NCBI GenBank assembly: GCA_910588495.1
Contig: CAJUPU010000005.1
Location: 43,283-107,282, forward strand
Direction: 5' to 3'
Length of the DNA: 64,000 nucleotides
Source of the DNA: an uncultured Oscillospiraceae bacterium
GTDB lineage: Bacteria > Bacillota > Clostridia > Oscillospirales > Oscillospiraceae
Shown here: one piece after another, positions 59,880 through 64,000 of the stretch
Layout of the letters: every line of letters starts with the position of its first letter
Position numbering within the stretch: the first letter of the stretch is position 1
Notes under the pieces: model-generated
What the model saw: only the letters and a program-made list of their open reading frames with translations
Database searches by the model: none
Told to the model about the DNA's origin: nothing
Made by a program: the position numbers and the translations under genes

Positions 59880-60863
59880 ATGTTGGAAATATACCCCTAT
59901 GATGCAGGGCGAGGAGACTGTCTGCGTATCCGTTTTTGTGATGAGAAGGGGGCATATCGTAATATTTTGGTCGATTCTGGGACGCGACGTTTTGGCAGAT
60001 CTTATGTATCGATTTTTCAGGATATCCAAAGGGCTGGAGAATCTGTTGATATACAACTGATTACCCATACAGATGAGGATCACTTGGGCGGACTGTTGTA
60101 TATGGTCAATCACGAAATACCAATTCAGGATGGCGTTGTTGTGATGAATTGTCCACAAAATCTACCAGCGCCCAGCAGCGGCGATACGCCGCTTTCGGTG
60201 CCACAGGCTAACCAGATTATCAGCAGGCTGGGTACTCAGAAAACCAATATGAGGAGCGGGTTAAGGGGGGATACGCTCGATTGGGATGGGGTACATATTC
60301 AAATCCTGTATCCCACGCGAGGACAGGTGGAAGCAGTGTTTAACACAGTGAGCCCAAATACACCGTTGGGAATTAGAGACGATCGAATTCTATCGTTGGA
60401 GCAACTGATGGAGCAGCCGCTATCGTATAGGGACACAAGTCTCAGCAACCGGGCAAGTATCGTATTTGTCCTGGAATATGCGAGGAGAAGGCTACTTTTT
60501 ACAGGAGATTCCTGGAGTGCAGACATTTTGGAAAGTGTATGCACATATGCAAAAGTTAGAGGAAAAGAACTTCCTATCCACTTTGATGCTGTAAAACTGC
60601 CCCATCACGGAAGTGCTGGAAATATATCTGAAGAGTGGCCAAAGGTATTTCATGCGCAGAAATATATTCTTTGTGCGGATGGGCGGAGCCACCCAAGTAA
60701 GCACACCATTGCGAAGCTGTTGAATTGGTATGGAGACGTGGAGATCGTCAGTCCTCGGGACTGGTGGAACAGTGGATATTTTTCCGATAAAGATATTGCG
60801 CAATTTATTGAGTCCAAACGACTTCAATTAACACTGAAGAAGGGAGTCCCAATGTCATGGTAG
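59880..60863 (+). CDS. MBL-fold (ComEC-like) metallo-hydrolase
   Basis: A 327-residue metallo-beta-lactamase-fold protein. It starts YPYDAGRGDCLRIRF, with the metal motif ITHTDEDHLGG (~residue 67), the later Asp in LLFTGDSWSADIL and the His pair in VKLPHHGSAGN, as in the ComEC C-terminal/MBL hydrolase group. There is no signal peptide or membrane helix, so it is cytoplasmic. GGAGG directly precedes the ATG at 59880. The last 7 nt overlap the protease gene, implying a functional pair. It could be a nuclease or a hydrolase acting on a signalling nucleotide or protein partner; this is inference. Confidence 0.85.
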   Translation: MLEIYPYDAGRGDCLRIRFCDEKGAYRNILVDSGTRRFGRSYVSIFQDIQRAGESVDIQLITHTDEDHLGGLLYMVNHEIPIQDGVVVMNCPQNLPAPSSGDTPLSVPQANQIISRLGTQKTNMRSGLRGDTLDWDGVHIQILYPTRGQVEAVFNTVSPNTPLGIRDDRILSLEQLMEQPLSYRDTSLSNRASIVFVLEYARRRLLFTGDSWSADILESVCTYAKVRGKELPIHFDAVKLPHHGSAGNISEEWPKVFHAQKYILCADGRSHPSKHTIAKLLNWYGDVEIVSPRDWWNSGYFSDKDIAQFIESKRLQLTLKKGVPMSW

Positions 60864-63800
60864 AGTTGACTGAGACAGAAAAGCTAGAATATCAAACGCG
60901 GAAGTATAGTGTCCTTGTTACAAATGGGACCACTGGCAATCAGGGAAGCGGGTTGCTGTTTTACCCTGGGAGCGAGGACCGACTGTATGTCTTTACTTGT
61001 GCGCATGTAGTAGATCAAGCAGAGGAGGTACAGGCTAGTTTTTTGTTGCCTAAGATGGCAGAGCAGAACGACTATGATGTGTGCCATCTCACGGCTCCGA
61101 AGGAGCAGATCATATTTTCACCGCTGGATATAAAAACTGACGGTGAGAGTGGGCAATTCCAGCATACCCATGATATAGCTGTTATTGTGTTCCATAAAGA
61201 TATCGGATTGCATTTGGACTGCACTGCATACTGCTTATCAGAGGCGGAGGACTATATGCCGCTCTATGTTCAGGGCTATCCTGGTGGCTGCCGGGATGGG
61301 GAGGAGATTCTCTTTGCACTAGACAGAGCAGTAGGAAAGGTTAAAGCCGCCGTACCAAAGAGTCCCTTCTTTGAATTTCGTGTAGAAGACGGTTTTCTTG
61401 ACACGGGGGACAGGGAATTGGAGCTCAGAGGGTTTTCCGGTTCACCGGTGTGGGATTCAACGGATCAAGAACACAGTGTGGTTGGTCTGATGTCGGCAGG
61501 GAAGAGAGAAAATGTTTTCCGGAGCCTTGTGAAGGCAGTAAAGATGCGTTATGTCCAGAGCATCATGAAAAACCGTTTTGGCATCATAATGGAAACGAAG
61601 CTCCCGTGGATTCCAGAGGAGGATGTGGCAGACAGAGGAGAATTGAGATATGATGGAACGCTCCCGCCTATGGAGGACAGAGGCACAGTTCAAGATATCT
61701 GGCTGACAGAGCAGCAGCAGCGGATACGTGCCCTCGTTGACGAATTGAAACTGGGGACAGCCATTGACCTATGTCAGGAGTTGATGGAAGATACACGTTT
61801 TCCGGTGTGCTCCAAAGAGAATAAATTACTGTTCCTGAAGCATCTGATGTATTGCTACGATACATGCCTGCTGGAACACGAGTCCAGTGCTTTGGAACAG
61901 TATATGCGCCAGGAGGGATTGATTGAAGAACATGATACAGGCCGCTGGTTGACCAAACTGTTCATGTCGCAAAGGTATGAGGAGCTGCTGCATTTTGCTG
62001 AGGAAATCCCAAAAGAAGACAAAGACTATCCGCTGGCCGAATTTTTGGGAACTATGGCTAAGGCATTCGTACTGAAAATCGGCCCAGAGGAAACAGTTGG
62101 ACTTTACGTAGATGCCCAAGAGCGGCTGAGAGAACCTGCAAAGGATTTGGCGACAGAATCGCTCTATCTTCAGATTATTGGATATGTATATGACATATTC
62201 TATCATATGCCGGAAAAGGCTATCCGCTGCTTAAACCGCTCCTACCGCATCAATAATCAACCGATCATTTGTGAGGCACTGGCCGGAGCCTACTATCATT
62301 TGGCCATTAGAGATGCACTTAATGAGGAAAACCGAATTATAATAGAACGAATCGATTATGAAAATCTCTACAAGGCACGGCAGTGCTTCCTGATTATTAT
62401 AGAACAGGAAGATGAGTTATGCTTTAAAGGTGCAATCAAACGCATGGGCTGGGAAATATTTCACACCTTTGCGTTTCTGAATGATTTTTACCGAATTTTG
62501 ACTCTCTATCCCTGGATGAAGGAAGAATTTCTTTTTAAAAACGATGCGGATCGCAGAGATGTGGAAATGATTTGTGCTAATGTGATGATTCAGGGGGGTA
62601 GCATAGATTTAAGCCAGTTCTCTGCACTGACCGATGAGGATTGTTTGATGTTCCAGACTGGTGCCGAAATCAATCGTTTTATGAATGCTTGGGGCACTGG
62701 GGGACCACCTCCTGTTCCAGAGGTGGCGCAGGAACTTGATGAGATGATCACGAAGGCCGAGAACCTGACAGCGCAAGTAAATGGGGATGCAAAGTTAACA
62801 TTTCACAGGTCATTGATTCTGCTGTATAGCAGCGGTTTCCGCCTGTTCGGGTGGAATGTACTGGATAAGATGAGGCAGCACTACCAGAAGATTCTGGAAT
62901 CTAGCAACCAGCAGCTTATTGAGGATATGGGAAATGTTATATTCGAGTGTGAGCACAGCTACGAGGAAAATATCCAACACTTTCAGACAGCTTTTGAGCA
63001 GACTCCTTCTATGCGATCCTGGCATGCTTTGCTCGGCATCCATATTCGAGCTGGAAACTTGGACAGGGCTGAGGAAATGTACCAGGATTTGTTGAGTAAT
63101 CACAAAGAATTGTACCAAGATGCGCCAGAATATGCATACACGGACTATCTGGATTTTATTCGGGATCACCATCGGGATTTGAAAAATGCACTAAAGTATT
63201 TCCTTGACGGAAAGGAGCAATTTCACGATCAGGATATCGTAGCTTTTTGGGAAACAGAATTGAGGCACTTCACCTTTAATTTCAATGAACCAGAACGTTA
63301 TGAGGAAGAGAGATATCCCTTTGTTGAAAAGGGACTAATTCCACCGGAAGTTTACTATCGCGGTGCTCTCATGGTTTATACGGAAAATCTAAACGGTCTC
63401 AAAGCGGACGAAATGTTTCAGGCACTGCCAGAATCGCCGTTAAGAATACTGACTTGGGAAGAAGTAAAATATCTTGTTTGGCGCGAGAAAATTGAGCCAG
63501 TAAACGATCCTGATTGGAAGGGGATGATGTTGGAAAGAGTTAGCGGTATCTTGGAACAGTATGCTGGTGAAGTTTGGGGAGACACCGTTACCAAAACCAA
63601 GCTGATAAACCGTTTCAAAATCAACAGGGTTTGTGTGCTGGATGCATGGACATTGTATCTTCTAGCAGTGCAGGGAAAACTAAATCAACTGGAGCAGTTG
63701 GATACTGTATATGTCCCACATATTGCAGTGGATCACCTTCTGAACGAAATCAGCAGACGGGCTAATCCTCCCGCACGGGAAGCCCTAAATTTTATGAATA

Positions 63801-64000
63801 CGTGTAGCAATATCTATATTTGTTCCCCTGACTTTTCCAGCCAGCTTAAAGTACGGGAGAAGGTGTTCTATGATGAACCAGCAAGTGTGGTAGCACTTGC
63901 ACTGGAAAAAGAATGTATTGCAATAATTGGGGACCCTTACACGGGCAATGTCATTAAGTTAGAGGCATTGTATATGGAGCAGCCAAAAATGAAACGAGTG
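60857..64000 (+). CDS. Trypsin-like protease-helical repeat-PIN-like fusion, truncated by window end
   Basis: An uninterrupted frame of 1048 codons from ATG 60857 to the last base, with no stop in view. Residues ~15-230 are a trypsin-fold serine protease with His50 (FTCAHVVDQ), Asp106 (HTHDIAVIVF) and Ser194 (RGFSGSPVWD). Residues ~290-900 are alpha-helical with TPR-like stretches such as ALAGAYYHLAIRDAL and LLGIHIRAGNLDRAEEMYQD. Near residue 927 a PIN-like fold begins (VCVLDAWTLYLLAVQGKL), with D929, D1006-E1007 (DEPASVVALAL) and D1026 (IIGDP) as candidate acidic ligands. Base composition is AT-rich. The domain calls are mine from reading motifs; the PIN call is the least certain. Confidence 0.82.
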   Translation, partial: MVELTETEKLEYQTRKYSVLVTNGTTGNQGSGLLFYPGSEDRLYVFTCAHVVDQAEEVQASFLLPKMAEQNDYDVCHLTAPKEQIIFSPLDIKTDGESGQFQHTHDIAVIVFHKDIGLHLDCTAYCLSEAEDYMPLYVQGYPGGCRDGEEILFALDRAVGKVKAAVPKSPFFEFRVEDGFLDTGDRELELRGFSGSPVWDSTDQEHSVVGLMSAGKRENVFRSLVKAVKMRYVQSIMKNRFGIIMETKLPWIPEEDVADRGELRYDGTLPPMEDRGTVQDIWLTEQQQRIRALVDELKLGTAIDLCQELMEDTRFPVCSKENKLLFLKHLMYCYDTCLLEHESSALEQYMRQEGLIEEHDTGRWLTKLFMSQRYEELLHFAEEIPKEDKDYPLAEFLGTMAKAFVLKIGPEETVGLYVDAQERLREPAKDLATESLYLQIIGYVYDIFYHMPEKAIRCLNRSYRINNQPIICEALAGAYYHLAIRDALNEENRIIIERIDYENLYKARQCFLIIIEQEDELCFKGAIKRMGWEIFHTFAFLNDFYRILTLYPWMKEEFLFKNDADRRDVEMICANVMIQGGSIDLSQFSALTDEDCLMFQTGAEINRFMNAWGTGGPPPVPEVAQELDEMITKAENLTAQVNGDAKLTFHRSLILLYSSGFRLFGWNVLDKMRQHYQKILESSNQQLIEDMGNVIFECEHSYEENIQHFQTAFEQTPSMRSWHALLGIHIRAGNLDRAEEMYQDLLSNHKELYQDAPEYAYTDYLDFIRDHHRDLKNALKYFLDGKEQFHDQDIVAFWETELRHFTFNFNEPERYEEERYPFVEKGLIPPEVYYRGALMVYTENLNGLKADEMFQALPESPLRILTWEEVKYLVWREKIEPVNDPDWKGMMLERVSGILEQYAGEVWGDTVTKTKLINRFKINRVCVLDAWTLYLLAVQGKLNQLEQLDTVYVPHIAVDHLLNEISRRANPPAREALNFMNTCSNIYICSPDFSSQLKVREKVFYDEPASVVALALEKECIAIIGDPYTGNVIKLEALYMEQPKMKRV

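Noticed and set aside
61450..61653. Short open frames on either strand within 60884-63765
   Set aside because: All are shadows of the single long + frame beginning at 60857, which shows protease motifs and no stop.

Overview
The window is almost entirely GC-rich, densely packed bacterial DNA. Gene order (ispA-DUF212-dxs-tlyA-nadK-argR-recN), T-box control of tyrS, SpoIID- and YunB-like sporulation proteins, PyrK/PyrD type 1B and overlapping ATGA gene junctions all point to a spore-lineage Firmicute. The high GC and gene set suggest a gut Oscillospiraceae-type Clostridium (Flavonifractor/Lawsonibacter/Intestinimonas-like). That genus-level guess is inference. The last ~4.9 kb is visibly AT-richer and looks acquired.

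Layout. 1-7142 (+): isoprenoid/NAD/arginine-control/DNA-repair run (ispA end, DUF212, dxs, tlyA, nadK, argR, recN, HAD phosphatase). 7144-9160 (+): promoter, tyrosine T-box, Nudix hydrolase and tyrS. 9298-9906 (+): AT-rich orphan membrane protein. 9968-13435 (-): asd-dapA-dapB lysine/DAP operon followed by a cytidine-deaminase-like gene and a 4-oxalocrotonate-tautomerase-like gene. 13630-16406 (+): SpoIID-like protein and queA. 16476-22743 (-): giant Sel1-repeat protein, Na/Pi cotransporter and exo/endonuclease/phosphatase-family protein. 22772-28986 (-): F1Fo ATP synthase operon atpB-E-F-A-G-D-C without a separate atpH; the C-terminal domain of delta appears fused to the front of alpha. 29400-31618 (+): crotonase and two-subunit CoA-transferase. 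31685-31760 (-): tRNA-Thr(CGT). 31965-34922 (+): two different alpha/beta-hydrolase esterases and an ATP-grasp enzyme. 35074-38872 (+): response regulator, ABC transporter, micro-proteins and histidine kinase. 38988-42123 (+): CtpE-like P-type ATPase and a lipoprotein. 42231-47883 (-): pyrC-pyrF-pyrK-pyrD and a phosphatase-GNAT fusion. 48035-48399 (-): RNase P RNA. 48525-58978 (+): murD, three M42 aminopeptidases, an aluminium-resistance-type PLP enzyme, yunB, ligA, an aminotransferase and a nuclease.

59028 to the end is an accessory island. It begins beside a broken gene end and a palindrome resembling a recombinase attachment site. It carries a small two-gene operon (-) and then (+) an MBL-fold hydrolase overlapping a very long gene that runs off the window. 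My translation of that gene shows an N-terminal trypsin-like protease with a full catalytic triad, a long helical middle and a PIN-like domain near the visible end. This pair is the best candidate for an undescribed conflict or defence system. The best candidate for a novel housekeeping arrangement is the delta-alpha ATP synthase fusion.

Other signals: two copies of a MITE-like palindromic element, each supplying the stop codon of the gene before it; a three-repeat super-period in the Sel1 protein; divergent rnpB/murD promoters sharing a -35 box; face-to-face promoters between asd and spoIID; and a triple 11-bp direct-repeat operator before the ABC transporter.
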